A stretch of 64,000 nt of DNA from Listeria monocytogenes (GTDB taxonomy: Bacteria; Bacillota; Bacilli; Lactobacillales; Listeriaceae), in the NCBI RefSeq assembly GCF_900187225.1, contig NZ_LT906436.1:2108001-2172000 (forward strand). The letters run 5' to 3'. Made by a program: the position numbers and the translations under genes. A model generated the notes under the pieces. The model ran no database searches, was not told the DNA's origin, and saw only the letters and a program-made list of their open reading frames with translations. Within the stretch, counting starts at the first letter, position 1, and every line of letters begins with the position of its first letter. Shown one piece after another: positions 1 to 8,212 of the stretch.

Positions 1-1399
1 AGATATTCTTGTTCTTGATGAACCAACTAACCATTTAGATATCGAAACACTAGCGTGGCTCGAAACCTATTTACAAAATTATCATGGTTCGTTACTCATC
101 GTATCCCATGACCGCTACTTCCTTGATAAAGTCGTGAATCAAGTATACGAAATTAGCCGAACCAAAATCGATTACTACAAAGGAAATTACAGTTCCTTCG
201 TGAATCAAAAACAAGCGAAACTAGAACAAATGTGGAAAGAGTTCGATAAACAACAAAAACAGATTGCCAAACTAGAAGATTTTGTTGCTAGAAATATCGT
301 CCGCGCATCGACAACGAAGCGCGCTCAGAGTAGAAGAAAACAATTAGAAAAAATGGATGTGCTTGGTCGCCCGCAAGGTGATGAAAAAGCAGCGCATTTT
401 GGTTTCCAATTTGAAAAACAAACGGGTAAAGATGTTTTAATGGTAGATCAGCTAAGCATTGGTTACGCGAAAGATAAGCGCATTGCTTCCAACCTAACGT
501 TCGAAATGAAACGCCAAGATAGCCTTGCCCTTGTTGGTCCAAACGGAATCGGCAAGTCTACTCTGCTTAAAACACTTATTCGCGATATTCCAGCTCTAAG
601 TGGCGAATTCCACTTCGGCGCTGGCGTGAAAATTGGTTACTATGATCAAGAACAAGCCAAACTGACATCCAACAAAACCGTATTAATGGAACTATGGGAC
701 GATTATCCAGAGCTGAATGAAGTGAACGTCCGTACAACACTAGGTAATTTCCTTTTTTCAGATGATGATGTACTAAAAAATGTCCAATCTTTAAGCGGTG
801 GCGAAAAAGCGCGCCTTGCTCTTGCTAAGCTCACTTTACTTGAAGCCAATGTACTTATCCTTGATGAGCCAACCAACCATTTAGATATTGAAAGTAAAGA
901 AGTTTTAGAAGCAGCTTTAATTGATTTTGAAGGCACGATTCTCTTCGTTTCCCATGACCGCTATTTTATTAACAGGATTGCTTCTAAAATCGTCGAACTA
1001 GCGCCCGAAAAAGCAACCGTTTTCCTTGGAGATTACGATTATTATCAAGAAAAATTAGCAGAAGAAAAAGAACTGGCACGACTTGATGCCGAGGACCGAC
1101 GCAAAAAAGGCGAACAAGTTGAAGCAACCGCCTCCGTCAGAAAATTAAACTACCAAGAAGAAAAAGAACAACAAAAACTACTTCGCCAAAGAAAACGAAA
1201 ACTAGAAGAAATAGAAAAATCCATGGAAGAAACGGACGAAAAGATTGCCGAAATCGAACTTCAATTAACGAATCCAGAAGTTTTCCAAGACCATGAAAAA
1301 GCCCTTGAAATCACTCAAGAGCTAGACGCCGTAAAAGCTGACGGAGAGAAATTAATGGAAGAATGGGAACAAATAAGCGAAGAACTGGAATCCATATAA
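1..1399 (+). CDS. ydiF: ABC-F family ATPase, YdiF-like (5' end outside window)
   Basis: Translation factor-type ATPase with two nucleotide-binding domains and no membrane domain; ABC-F proteins act on the ribosome. The frame is open from base 2, so the start and most of the first ATPase domain are missing. What remains begins in the first Walker B/D-loop (LDEPTNHLD), then the interdomain linker, then a complete second domain: Walker A GPNGIGKST near 536-562, signature LSGGEKAR near 790, Walker B LDEPTNHLD near 860. About 110 C-terminal residues are a charged coiled coil, as in B. subtilis YdiF. In Bacillus ydiF lies beside the tsaE-tsaB-rimI-tsaD cluster, and it does here too, with two insertions between. 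The family is clear; the exact paralogue is inferred from synteny and the C-terminal tail. Confidence 0.9.
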   Translation, partial: DILVLDEPTNHLDIETLAWLETYLQNYHGSLLIVSHDRYFLDKVVNQVYEISRTKIDYYKGNYSSFVNQKQAKLEQMWKEFDKQQKQIAKLEDFVARNIVRASTTKRAQSRRKQLEKMDVLGRPQGDEKAAHFGFQFEKQTGKDVLMVDQLSIGYAKDKRIASNLTFEMKRQDSLALVGPNGIGKSTLLKTLIRDIPALSGEFHFGAGVKIGYYDQEQAKLTSNKTVLMELWDDYPELNEVNVRTTLGNFLFSDDDVLKNVQSLSGGEKARLALAKLTLLEANVLILDEPTNHLDIESKEVLEAALIDFEGTILFVSHDRYFINRIASKIVELAPEKATVFLGDYDYYQEKLAEEKELARLDAEDRRKKGEQVEATASVRKLNYQEEKEQQKLLRQRKRKLEEIEKSMEETDEKIAEIELQLTNPEVFQDHEKALEITQELDAVKADGEKLMEEWEQISEELESI

Positions 1400-1422
1400 T
1401 CTACATAAAAAAGGAGCAAACA

Positions 1423-2382
1423 ATGAAAAAGATTTTAATTATTTCTAGTTCGATTATCGTTGGTTTACTTGTTATTATTACCATTTGTGCTAGTTTTTAC
1501 TTATATAGCTATGCTTTAGCGCGCGACAATTCAAGTATGAACGACACAGCAACAACAGACGAAACAACTGACACAGCCAAACTTGCAAAGAAAAATCGTG
1601 AAGCAAATGTCGCATGGATGGAAAAGCAAAACCTCATAAAATGGACAGAAACTTCAGCAGATAATTTGAAACTCGTTGCTAATTATTTACCAGCAGATAT
1701 CCCTTCTAACACGACCATTATTTTAGCTCACGGCTATCGTGGGAAAAGTGGAAAAGTCGAGATGGCTGGTCTCGCTAGAATGTATCATGAAAAATTCGGC
1801 TATAATGTCTTAATGCCTGATGCTAGAGCGCACGGTGAAAGTGAAGGAGATAATATTGGATTTGGTTGGCCTGAACGCAAAGATTATGTGCAGTGGATTG
1901 ACCAAGTAATCGACAAAAATGGTACTGACACTCAAATCGCACTGCATGGCGTTTCCATGGGTAGCTCCACCGTTCTTATGACCAGCGGCGAAAAACTACC
2001 AAAACAAGTAAAAAGTATTATCGCGGATTGTGGCTATACCTCGATGGATGCCGAACTTTCTTATCAATTAAAAGCCATGTTCCACTTACCAAAATTTCCG
2101 ATAATCCCAACAGCTAGTCTGATTAATAAATTCAAAGAAGGTTTCTTTTTTAGCGAAGCAAGTGCGGTTGATGCGGTCGCTAAAACAGACTTACCCATTT
2201 TCTACATCCACGGTGATGCTGATGCATTCGTCCCTACTTATATGGTAGACGAACTTTATGACGCTACAAATAGCTATAAAGAAAAATGGATTGTCAAAGG
2301 TGCAGAACACGGCCAAGCATTCACGGTAGATCCAAAAACATATGAAGAAAAAGTACGCCAATTTTTAAATAAAACAATGTAA
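1423..2382 (+). CDS. membrane-anchored alpha/beta hydrolase
   Basis: Serine hydrolase of the alpha/beta fold facing the cell exterior. The start at 1423 (MKKILI) follows an AAGGAG ribosome site; the longer open frame from 1363 only overlaps ydiF. Residues 4-26 form a single membrane anchor, then a Thr/Asp-rich spacer of about 30 residues. Catalytic signatures: oxyanion HGYRG (103-107), nucleophile S178 in GVSMG, acid in the HGDADAFVP segment and a histidine in GAEHGQAF near the C-terminus. It begins 23 nt after ydiF on the same strand and may be co-transcribed with it. Substrate unknown; the family includes esterases and peptidase-like enzymes of the BAAT/YqkD type. Confidence 0.82.
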   Translation: MKKILIISSSIIVGLLVIITICASFYLYSYALARDNSSMNDTATTDETTDTAKLAKKNREANVAWMEKQNLIKWTETSADNLKLVANYLPADIPSNTTIILAHGYRGKSGKVEMAGLARMYHEKFGYNVLMPDARAHGESEGDNIGFGWPERKDYVQWIDQVIDKNGTDTQIALHGVSMGSSTVLMTSGEKLPKQVKSIIADCGYTSMDAELSYQLKAMFHLPKFPIIPTASLINKFKEGFFFSEASAVDAVAKTDLPIFYIHGDADAFVPTYMVDELYDATNSYKEKWIVKGAEHGQAFTVDPKTYEEKVRQFLNKTM

Positions 2383-2431
2383 AAAACAGCTGTTCTCTAA
2401 GAACTAGATGCTATCAGTAGGAAGGAAAAAA

Positions 2432-2461
2432 TTGGCAAATAATAAGTAAATGTGTTACTAT
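2432..2461 (+). promoter_or_regulatory. promoter of the antisense (antitoxin) RNA
   Basis: TTGGCA at 2432-2437 and TACTAT at 2456-2461, 18 nt apart, pointing away from the hydrolase into the short hairpin-rich RNA that faces the toxin gene. Seen by eye; no transcript data. Confidence 0.5.
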
Positions 2462-2464
2462 ATA

Positions 2465-2583
2465 AATGAAAAGAGAGCCATGCGTCAACATGACTCTCTC
2501 GCAAACACCATTTAAGATGGTGACAGCCTTTTATATGATTTATTTAAAAACCACTAGCTGTCAGGCTTATGAGTGGTTTTTAT
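2465..2583 (+). ncRNA. putative antitoxin RNA of a type I toxin-antitoxin pair
   Basis: A short RNA of about 115 nt is predicted from the promoter just upstream to the terminator at 2546-2581. It folds into three hairpins: AGAGAG/CTCTCT arms with an inner CATG/CATG (2472-2499), CACCAT/ATGGTG (2506-2522), and the terminator AAAAACCACT/AGTGGTTTTT followed by T-rich sequence. It carries no open frame of note. Its 3' end is complementary to the 3' end of the minus-strand toxin message, the arrangement of txpA/RatA and bsrG/SR4 in Bacillus. Role and ends are inferred from layout. I have a weak, unverified memory that small RNAs were mapped between lmo2074 and lmo2075. Confidence 0.55.
2546..2581. 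terminator. bidirectional terminator shared by toxin and antitoxin RNAs
   Basis: Stem AAAAACCACT (2546-2555) with AGTGGTTTTT (2572-2581), T-rich on both strands. It overlaps the toxin stop codon. A second hairpin at 2472-2499 ends in CTCTCTTTT on the minus strand and could be the true end of the toxin mRNA, giving a longer overlap. Confidence 0.7.
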
Positions 2584-2666
2584 TTTTTGTCATTTTTGCT
2601 GTTCATGATTGTTACGATTAAGACTGCAAAAGCAATCATCAGCGTAAGACTCTCGAAAACAGTCAC
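2580..2666 (-). CDS. small hydrophobic toxin peptide, holin-like (Fst/TxpA-like type I toxin)
   Basis: A 28-residue peptide too short for ordinary gene finders. It opens with GTG at 2664-2666, seven bases after AAAGGA. It begins (M)TVFESLTLMIAF, continues as one hydrophobic helix to about residue 21, and ends in a polar Lys/Asp tail (NSKNDKK). This opening and shape are what is known for the Gram-positive 'putative holin-like toxin' peptides, which insert in the membrane and are silenced by an antisense RNA. The message starts at an extended -10 box (2768-2776), leaving a leader of about 95 nt; the convergent antitoxin RNA overlaps its 3' end. Membrane toxicity is inferred from family resemblance. 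Confidence 0.75.
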   Translation of the reverse strand: MTVFESLTLMIAFAVLIVTIMNSKNDKK

Positions 2667-2767
2667 ACGTTTATCCTTTCCAGGTAACGCCTAAAAAATA
2701 ACATAAGCACCACCAACTTTCTGGATGAAAAAGGCCGGTGCACCACCATAAACTTATTTGCATCACA

Positions 2768-2776
2768 ATTATAGCA
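2768..2776 (-). promoter_or_regulatory. extended -10 promoter of the toxin gene
   Basis: On the minus strand TGC directly precedes TATAAT (box at 2768-2773), a perfect extended -10 element; no good -35 is visible. The predicted leader carries a 9-base direct repeat, GCACCACCA on the plus strand at 2707-2715 and 2740-2748, which could take part in folding that hides the ribosome site. Confidence 0.6.
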
Positions 2777-2897
2777 TGCAAGTATCTTTAGAAAAAGAGT
2801 TGGCGCGAAAGTTGTATTTTAGAGGCATAATCGGAAAATTGGCCTAATATAAATAGACTGCAGTCCGAAGCGTGCGGAACGAAAAATCGCACGCTTT

Positions 2898-3920
2898 TTA
2901 TATATCTTCCAGCAATAATCCCGGATTCGCATTCATATCAAAACCACTACGTTTTCCTTGTAAGAAACTCACTGTCCCTGCAGCAGCAATCATTGCGGCA
3001 TTGTCTCCGCATAAGGCTAACGGCGGAATAATCAATTCGGTCTCCGGAAGTTCTAGTTTTACTTCTTGAATAAGTCGTTCTCGTAAACCTTGATTCGCCG
3101 CCACGCCTCCAGCAAGAAGCAGTTGTTTCACATCATATTGTTTAGCTGCGCGAATCGTTTTACTTACTAAAACATCCACAACGCTTGCTTGAAAACTCGC
3201 CGCCATATCGTTTGGATTCGGCTCCTCACCACGCTGTCTTAAATTATGAAGCGTGTTAATAAAGGAAGACTTCAATCCACTAAAACTAAAATCAAACGAA
3301 CCCTCATCCATCATCGCCCTTGGAAAATGAAAAGTGTCTTCGCCGTCTTTGGCAAGTTTATCAATTTGCACGCCGCCCGGATAAGCGAGACCAAGTGTGC
3401 GCGCTACTTTATCATAAGCTTCACCAGCTGCATCGTCCCTTGTCTCCCCGATAATTTCAAACTCATTGTCCGCTTTCATTAAAACTAGTTCCGTATGACC
3501 GCCGCTGACAACTAATGAGAGTAGCGGAAATTTAAATTCAGTTTCAAAACGATTTGCATAAATATGGCCTGCAATATGGTGTACACCGACTAAAGGTAAA
3601 TTGTGCATAAAAGCTAGCGTTTTAGCCGCATTCACTCCGATAAGTAGAGCTCCAACTAGACCTGGCCCTTCTGTCACAGCTACCCCGTCTAAATCATCCA
3701 TTGTCACATTCGCTTGTTTTAAGGCCTCTTCAATCACAAGTGTAATTTGCTCCACGTGGTGTCTCGAGGCGATTTCGGGAACTACCCCGCCAAATCGTTT
3801 ATGGCTCTCAATTTGCGAAGCCACGACACTCGATATAATTTCATTGCCATTTTTTACAACAGAAGCAGCTGTTTCATCGCAGCTAGATTCTATCCCAAGA
3901 ATTAATGTATTTTTTTTCAT
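2898..3920 (-). CDS. tsaD: tRNA N6-adenosine threonylcarbamoyltransferase TsaD
   Basis: Transfers the threonylcarbamoyl group from threonylcarbamoyl-AMP to A37 of ANN-decoding tRNAs, working with TsaB and TsaE in the cytoplasm. The 340-residue ASKHA-fold protein opens with [13 protein letters not shown]; metal ligands H115 and H119 sit in HHIAGH, and the nucleotide loop SGGHTEL follows. The start at 3920 overlaps the rimI stop by 4 nt (ATGA) and has a GGGTGG ribosome site; a longer start at 3932 is less likely. It is the last gene of tsaE-tsaB-rimI-tsaD, each joined by a 4-nt overlap, which suggests tight translational coupling. Confidence 0.96.
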   Translation of the reverse strand: MKKNTLILGIESSCDETAASVVKNGNEIISSVVASQIESHKRFGGVVPEIASRHHVEQITLVIEEALKQANVTMDDLDGVAVTEGPGLVGALLIGVNAAKTLAFMHNLPLVGVHHIAGHIYANRFETEFKFPLLSLVVSGGHTELVLMKADNEFEIIGETRDDAAGEAYDKVARTLGLAYPGGVQIDKLAKDGEDTFHFPRAMMDEGSFDFSFSGLKSSFINTLHNLRQRGEEPNPNDMAASFQASVVDVLVSKTIRAAKQYDVKQLLLAGGVAANQGLRERLIQEVKLELPETELIIPPLALCGDNAAMIAAAGTVSFLQGKRSGFDMNANPGLLLEDI

Positions 3921-4372
3921 AAGTCCACCCACATCACTAGCGCATCTTCTTTCGTATCCGGATAATAGTTTTTCCGAATGGCGCCGTCTTGAAATCCTAA
4001 TTTTTTATAAAGTCCTTGAGCAACATCATTGGATACGCGAACTTCTAATGTCATCCGAACAACTCCACGCTCTTTCGCAACTCGAATCATTTCTCGCAAA
4101 AGTGCCTCACCGTAATGATTCCCTTGATAATCTGGATGAATCGCAATATTCGTAATATGCCCTTCATCTAAAACGAGCCAAACACCTGCATAGCCTACCA
4201 CTTGTTCCTTATATATCGCAAGTAAATAATAGGCGTATTGGTTAATAATAAATTCATTCCGAAAAGCTGCTTCCGTCCAAGGTACTGTAAATGCTGCATT
4301 TTCGACATTCATAATACTTTTCAAGTCAGTCACGGTTGCTTCCCGAAATAATAAGGCTTCTTCCAAACTCAC
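3917..4372 (-). CDS. rimI: ribosomal protein bS18-alanine N-acetyltransferase, RimI-like
   Basis: GNAT acetyltransferase of about 151 residues, expected to acetylate the N-terminal alanine of ribosomal protein S18 or related targets. The acetyl-CoA site is the segment around [14 protein letters not shown], followed by the family's [18 protein letters not shown] block. I chose GTG at 4372: it follows GAGGGG and overlaps the tsaB stop by 4 nt (GTGA). An ATG at 4396 (159 residues) with GGAG upstream is a real alternative. rimI inside the tsa cluster is the usual Firmicute arrangement. The exact substrate in Listeria is inferred. Confidence 0.88.
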   Translation of the reverse strand: MSLEEALLFREATVTDLKSIMNVENAAFTVPWTEAAFRNEFIINQYAYYLLAIYKEQVVGYAGVWLVLDEGHITNIAIHPDYQGNHYGEALLREMIRVAKERGVVRMTLEVRVSNDVAQGLYKKLGFQDGAIRKNYYPDTKEDALVMWVDL

Positions 4373-5061
4373 TCGGAACCCCTCGATTCCAACCATTTAC
4401 TCTCCGCTTCTGCCAGTTTTAAATAATCAGGAACAAAATTGTCTGCTGGTTCTCCATCTAAATTCTCTGCCAGTTTTACGAGAGAACTAGCTCGTGAGTA
4501 AGTATAATCTGCCTGCGCAAAAACCGCCCGCTCACCAAGGACTTCCGTCACAGTCACACAAATTTGTTCTGTTAAGGTTCCTACGAATAAAATGAGCTCC
4601 TCGCTAGGCGCGAATTGTTCTAGTAATTCAGTTAACGCAATATGCCCGTCCGCGATAACACTCTGCATTTTGCCCTCGGTCACTTGATAAACACCCGCGT
4701 ACACATTTCCACGGCGCGCATCCATTAAAGCGACAACTTTTCCAGGAAAGTACAAACCGTTCTCTGCTAAAAGTGCCAAAGAAGAAATCCCGACAATCGG
4801 AATCCCCGCATCCCAAGCCATTGTCTTCGCTACCGTTACACCAATACGAAGTCCCGTGTAAGACCCTGGACCTTTTGCTACAGCAATTTTTTCTAGGTCA
4901 GTAGGTTTTACTCCACATTCTTGCATTAAAACAGCAATCGCTGGAAGCAACCGTACACTATGATTTTTTCTTAAATTCGTTGTATATTCGCCGATAACGA
5001 CACCCTCATTAAAAAGCGCTATCGTCATCGTATCAGAAGACGTATCCATCCCAAGTATCAT
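4369..5061 (-). CDS. tsaB: t6A biosynthesis scaffold protein TsaB
   Basis: Inactive ASKHA-fold homologue of TsaD that forms the TsaB-TsaD core on which TsaE acts. At 230 residues it has the usual length. The N-terminus MILGMDTSSDTMTIALF and the GPGSYTGLRIGV block are typical. The ATG at 5061 overlaps the tsaE stop by 4 nt. It lacks the HxxxH metal pair of TsaD, as expected for TsaB. Confidence 0.95.
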   Translation of the reverse strand: MILGMDTSSDTMTIALFNEGVVIGEYTTNLRKNHSVRLLPAIAVLMQECGVKPTDLEKIAVAKGPGSYTGLRIGVTVAKTMAWDAGIPIVGISSLALLAENGLYFPGKVVALMDARRGNVYAGVYQVTEGKMQSVIADGHIALTELLEQFAPSEELILFVGTLTEQICVTVTEVLGERAVFAQADYTYSRASSLVKLAENLDGEPADNFVPDYLKLAEAESKWLESRGSE

Positions 5062-5519
5062 TTTCCAAAAACCTCCATCGCAAGTTGCTCATACCTTTGT
5101 CCAACTGGCTTCACAACTATCTTACGCGTATTCTCATCTATATGAAAAAGCTTGATTTCCAAGTATTCTTCTGGTAAATCCTCACGAACAAACTGCGCCC
5201 ATTCAACCACGCTCACACCCGCTCCGTAAAAATATTCCTCCAGACCAAGTTCATCAGCCGAAGTATCTTCCAAACGGTACACATCCATATGGTAAAGCGG
5301 CAAGCGCCCTTTCTTATACTCGCGAATAATAGTGAAGGTCGGGCTTTTAATCATTTGCGGAATCAAAAGGCCTTCACCTAGACCTTTTGTAAAAGTAGTT
5401 TTACCCGCACCAAGATCACCCTCAAGTAAAATCACATCCCCAGCAGTTAAATTTTCTCCAAGTTGTTTTGCGAGAAGTCTTGTCTCTCTTTCACTTGTCA
5501 TTATCAATTCGAATTCCAT
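5058..5519 (-). CDS. tsaE: t6A biosynthesis ATPase TsaE
   Basis: Small P-loop ATPase that drives turnover of the TsaB-TsaD complex. Walker A GDLGAGKT lies at residues 34-41, and the SPTF and YHMDVYRLED segments are characteristic. At 153 residues it is full length. The ATG at 5519 follows GTGAGGT. It is the first gene of the four-gene operon; the 5520-5587 gap upstream is A/T-rich and carries its promoter region. Confidence 0.95.
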   Translation of the reverse strand: MEFELIMTSERETRLLAKQLGENLTAGDVILLEGDLGAGKTTFTKGLGEGLLIPQMIKSPTFTIIREYKKGRLPLYHMDVYRLEDTSADELGLEEYFYGAGVSVVEWAQFVREDLPEEYLEIKLFHIDENTRKIVVKPVGQRYEQLAMEVFGK

Positions 5520-5587
5520 TACCTCACCCGTCCATCATTTTCTCTACATATCATACCACAAAGACGCGCCAAAATAAAAATCAAAAA

Positions 5588-5614
5588 AACGCAACGACCT
5601 AAGTCGCTGCGTCT
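5588..5614 (-). terminator. terminator after the 5.6-6.8 kb lipoprotein gene
   Basis: Minus-strand stem GACGCAGCGAC/GTCGTTGCGT followed by a run of seven T, ten bases past the stop codon at 5624. Confidence 0.8.
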
Positions 5615-5623
5615 TTCGATTGA

Positions 5624-6766
5624 TTAATAATTAGTTCCACTTATATCCATATCGCCATACATTTTTCTTGTAATATCAGTAATGATTTTATTTAGCTCTT
5701 CGCTAGAAATAACTTCATCTTTTGTAGGGAAATCTTCAATTGGAACAAATTCTTCTGCTTTTGTTTTCACCGTAAAGCTAATAGACTCAGGAGCACTCGC
5801 ATCGGATTTATCTTCTATTTTTGTTTGAAGAGTAAGTGTATCTAAGCTATTCTCTTTTCCTGATTTCACAGTAAGTTTATTACTAATCAAGTACGTTTTA
5901 TTTTCTTTTAATTCTTTCGCAGCATCTGTTAAACTCGATTTCATTTCTGCATACGTGGAATCAAAATCTGTTACTGCATCTGAACCTTGGCTTTCTGCAA
6001 TAACTTTAAAATCTGCTTTTACTTTTTCATCATCCATTAGTTTAGCTACTTGGTTCATTAAGTTAGCAATATCGGCGTTTTTAATTGTAACGCTAACAGT
6101 GCCATCATCCGCTTCTTTAAAACGATCTTTTTCTAAGCCAGTGAAATAAGTATCGGTTAATTTTATTGCTTTTTTATTTAGATCTTTCGAGGCTGCCTCG
6201 ATTTCTTTTGTATTTACAGCTGTTTTTGCCTCAGGTTGGTCTGTTAATGAACTTGTCAATTCTTCAGTACTAAGATATTTATTTTTTAAATCTGGGTAAT
6301 CGGTGTTAATTTTAGACCACATGCCACCAGTCGCTTGGTCTAAATAACTAAGTAAAGAAGCATCAGGCTCTACAATAGTTTTAAGTGGAATATAGGCATT
6401 CCCTGTTTTACTATCTACTAAAAAATCTAAATCCATTGAAATTGGCAGTAAGTTATTCGTCGATGTTACATTGAATTTTGCTTCTGATTTGTTTGCTTTT
6501 TTGTCAGTGGACGTTGTTACAGAAAGCTTAATGTCTTTTAAAATCCCCATCGTTTGAGCACTTGGGTCCGTGCTAGAAACATTTATATCGTTTACAGCAA
6601 AAGAAGTTGTATATGTATATTGATCAGGCACATTCATCCCATTTTTCATTGTTTGAACAAATTTACCTTGTGGTGTTTTTGCTGCTTTTTCTTCCGCACT
6701 TTCCCCACAAGCACTAATTACTAATACTAAAGCTAACAAAATTGATAATAAAATCCCTTTTTTCAT
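5624..6766 (-). CDS. lipoprotein of unknown function (about 380 aa)
   Basis: Exported lipoprotein. Signal peptide MKKGILLSILLALVLVISAC with the lipobox ISAC and acylated Cys20, then GES and a Lys/Glu-rich start. The body is rich in Thr, Lys and Asp and predicted to be beta-strand rich, resembling the LppX/LolA-like lipoproteins of the DUF6612 kind; I do not recognise a catalytic motif. Two ATGs are adjacent; the second (6766) has the better distance from AGGAGG. It stands alone between terminators, with a second lipoprotein gene upstream. Function unknown. Confidence 0.8.
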   Translation of the reverse strand: MKKGILLSILLALVLVISACGESAEEKAAKTPQGKFVQTMKNGMNVPDQYTYTTSFAVNDINVSSTDPSAQTMGILKDIKLSVTTSTDKKANKSEAKFNVTSTNNLLPISMDLDFLVDSKTGNAYIPLKTIVEPDASLLSYLDQATGGMWSKINTDYPDLKNKYLSTEELTSSLTDQPEAKTAVNTKEIEAASKDLNKKAIKLTDTYFTGLEKDRFKEADDGTVSVTIKNADIANLMNQVAKLMDDEKVKADFKVIAESQGSDAVTDFDSTYAEMKSSLTDAAKELKENKTYLISNKLTVKSGKENSLDTLTLQTKIEDKSDASAPESISFTVKTKAEEFVPIEDFPTKDEVISSEELNKIITDITRKMYGDMDISGTNY

Positions 6767-6868
6767 CATTCTCCTCCTAGGTGATTAATACATTAAAACT
6801 AACACACTTTAAGGTCTGAAAACAAGAGAATTTACAATAGTTCATCAGTCTGACACAAATTCCTATAA

Positions 6869-6898
6869 AAAAAGCGTTCCTTTTAGAAAGGCACGCTT
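6869..6898 (-). terminator. terminator after the small lipoprotein gene
   Basis: Minus-strand stem AAAGCGT-CCTTT / AGG-ACGCTTT with a following T run, starting immediately after the stop codon at 6899. Confidence 0.75.
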
Positions 6899-7279
6899 TT
6901 ATTTTGGAGTCACTTTTAAAGATGTAGCATTTTCAGATACTTTTCCAGGGGCGGGTGAAGTAATATTTGAACCTTGTGGGAATACAGCTCTAACAGTATC
7001 TTCCTCTTTGATGTCAGCAAGTTTCATTGCTTTTCCAGTGGTCGCATTTGTTACGGCTGTATTGCTACTCACTGTAATCATGACTTCACTTGCGTAATCG
7101 TTTTTTTCACCATTCCACGTTAATGTCCCATTGACTGTCAACTCATTATTATTCTCTAACAAACTAGTATCCGTTATTGTTCCGTCAAGGACTAAAGCAG
7201 GCACTTCTGCTTGATTACAACCTGCTAAAAATAGTACCACTAGTAAAACCGGCAATATTACCTTTTTAAAACCTGTCAT
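6899..7279 (-). CDS. small lipoprotein of unknown function (126 aa)
   Basis: Signal peptide with lipobox LAGC and acylated Cys21, followed by about 105 residues predicted as a small beta-sandwich (LTVNGTLTWNGEKNDYASEVMITVSS). No family recognised. The open frame extends upstream to 7345, but that part has no lipoprotein signal; ATG at 7279, after GAGAGAGTG, gives a clean signal peptide. It may be transcribed with the crcB pair upstream (gap about 90 nt) or alone. Confidence 0.75.
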   Translation of the reverse strand: MTGFKKVILPVLLVVLFLAGCNQAEVPALVLDGTITDTSLLENNNELTVNGTLTWNGEKNDYASEVMITVSSNTAVTNATTGKAMKLADIKEEDTVRAVFPQGSNITSPAPGKVSENATSLKVTPK

Positions 7280-7371
7280 CACTCTCTCGTCCTCTCTGAA
7301 GCTTATCGTTCTTTCTAGCATAGCATTTAGCAGAAATACAGGCAATTGTTTTCTTGTTTCTTAAACAATTC

Positions 7372-7728
7372 TTATACACCAAGCATCATACCGAGAAAAG
7401 CCGCTATTAAGCCAAACACATACGTACAACCTAGATAAGAAAATAACACACGATAATTCGCCTTCCATTTTAATTCCATACTTTCCACTTTAAACGTAGA
7501 AAAAGTCGTATATCCCCCCATAAACCCTGTACCTAAAAAAAGGTGCCAAACCGGTCCAATAGTAGAGGAAACAAGAAAACCTAATAAGAATGAACCAGTA
7601 ATATTAATAAAAAAAGTCGCAGAAGGAAAGTTTGTTTTCCATTTGCTTTTGACCAATACAGAAATTCCATATCGTAGCATCGCACCAAGAGCCGCTCCAA
7701 AACCTACAAGTAAGAAATTAACCAACAC
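7372..7728 (-). CDS. crcB: fluoride channel subunit CrcB/Fluc (second copy)
   Basis: Four-helix membrane protein of about 118 residues that exports fluoride as a dual-topology dimer. Conserved GAALGAMLRYG near the N-terminus and GFMGGYTTFSTF in the third helix carry the pore phenylalanines and the central sodium site. I chose GTG at 7728, correctly spaced from GAGGTGAG; GTG at 7737 is possible. It overlaps the upstream crcB gene. Two overlapping crcB genes usually mean a heterodimer with fixed opposite orientations. Confidence 0.92.
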   Translation of the reverse strand: MLVNFLLVGFGAALGAMLRYGISVLVKSKWKTNFPSATFFINITGSFLLGFLVSSTIGPVWHLFLGTGFMGGYTTFSTFKVESMELKWKANYRVLFSYLGCTYVFGLIAAFLGMMLGV

Positions 7729-8107
7729 GATGCTCACCTCGATTCAAAAGCTTATTGCTAAGCATCCGGCCAAACTTCACCATAATAAGCCCTCCAATGA
7801 AACTAGCTAGCACATAGCTAACTGCAAATAACCATGCGCCACTTTGCACTAGTTGAATTGTATCTACACTAAAAGCCGAGAAAGTCGTAAAGGCGCCAAT
7901 AAACCCCGTCCCAATCCCGTTCAAAAGCACCAATGAAACACGTGATTTTTCCGCCAAAAATCGCATGAGAAAAGCCAATAAAAAACAACCTATTAAATTA
8001 ACCGCTAAAGTCGCAGAAGGAAAATCCCCACCACCAAGCCACAAATTCATTGCATATCGGCACATACCACCTAATGCGCCAAAAACCCCTACATATAAAA
8101 AATACAT
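7718..8107 (-). CDS. crcB: fluoride channel subunit CrcB/Fluc (first copy)
   Basis: Fluoride exporter subunit of about 129 residues with four membrane helices, conserved GALGGMCRYAMN and the GFIGAFTTFSAF pore motif. The ATG at 8107 is preferred to TTG at 8113; GTGGGG lies about ten bases upstream. First gene of the pair. The leader between the upstream gene and this start contains a hairpin-plus-T-run but not the conserved fluoride riboswitch sequence. Confidence 0.92.
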   Translation of the reverse strand: MYFLYVGVFGALGGMCRYAMNLWLGGGDFPSATLAVNLIGCFLLAFLMRFLAEKSRVSLVLLNGIGTGFIGAFTTFSAFSVDTIQLVQSGAWLFAVSYVLASFIGGLIMVKFGRMLSNKLLNRGEHRVG

Positions 8108-8126
8108 CTCCAAGACCCCACTTCAC

Positions 8127-8163
8127 AAAAAAACTACCCTGAAATATTTGCATTCCGGGCAGT
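8127..8163 (-). terminator. terminator between the GyrI-like operon and crcB
   Basis: Minus-strand stem ACTGCCC/GGGTAGT (one G-U pair) followed by seven T, about 20 nt before the crcB start. It most simply ends the upstream operon (stop at 8213). A promoter-like TTGAAT-18-TATAGT lies between that stop and the hairpin, so attenuation of crcB is also possible. Confidence 0.65.
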
Positions 8164-8212
8164 CGCCTTTGTCCTATTTCTACTATACTATAACGCAAAA
8201 CATTCCAATTAT

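Noticed and set aside
2872-3069. 65-codon plus-strand open frame over the tsaD 3' end
   Set aside because: Overlaps a conserved gene and has no ribosome site.
3601-4155. 184-codon plus-strand open frame across tsaD and rimI
   Set aside because: Antisense to two conserved genes and without start signals.
8107-8212. Fluoride riboswitch before crcB
   Set aside because: The conserved GGCGATG and CTGATG elements are missing; only a terminator-like hairpin is there.
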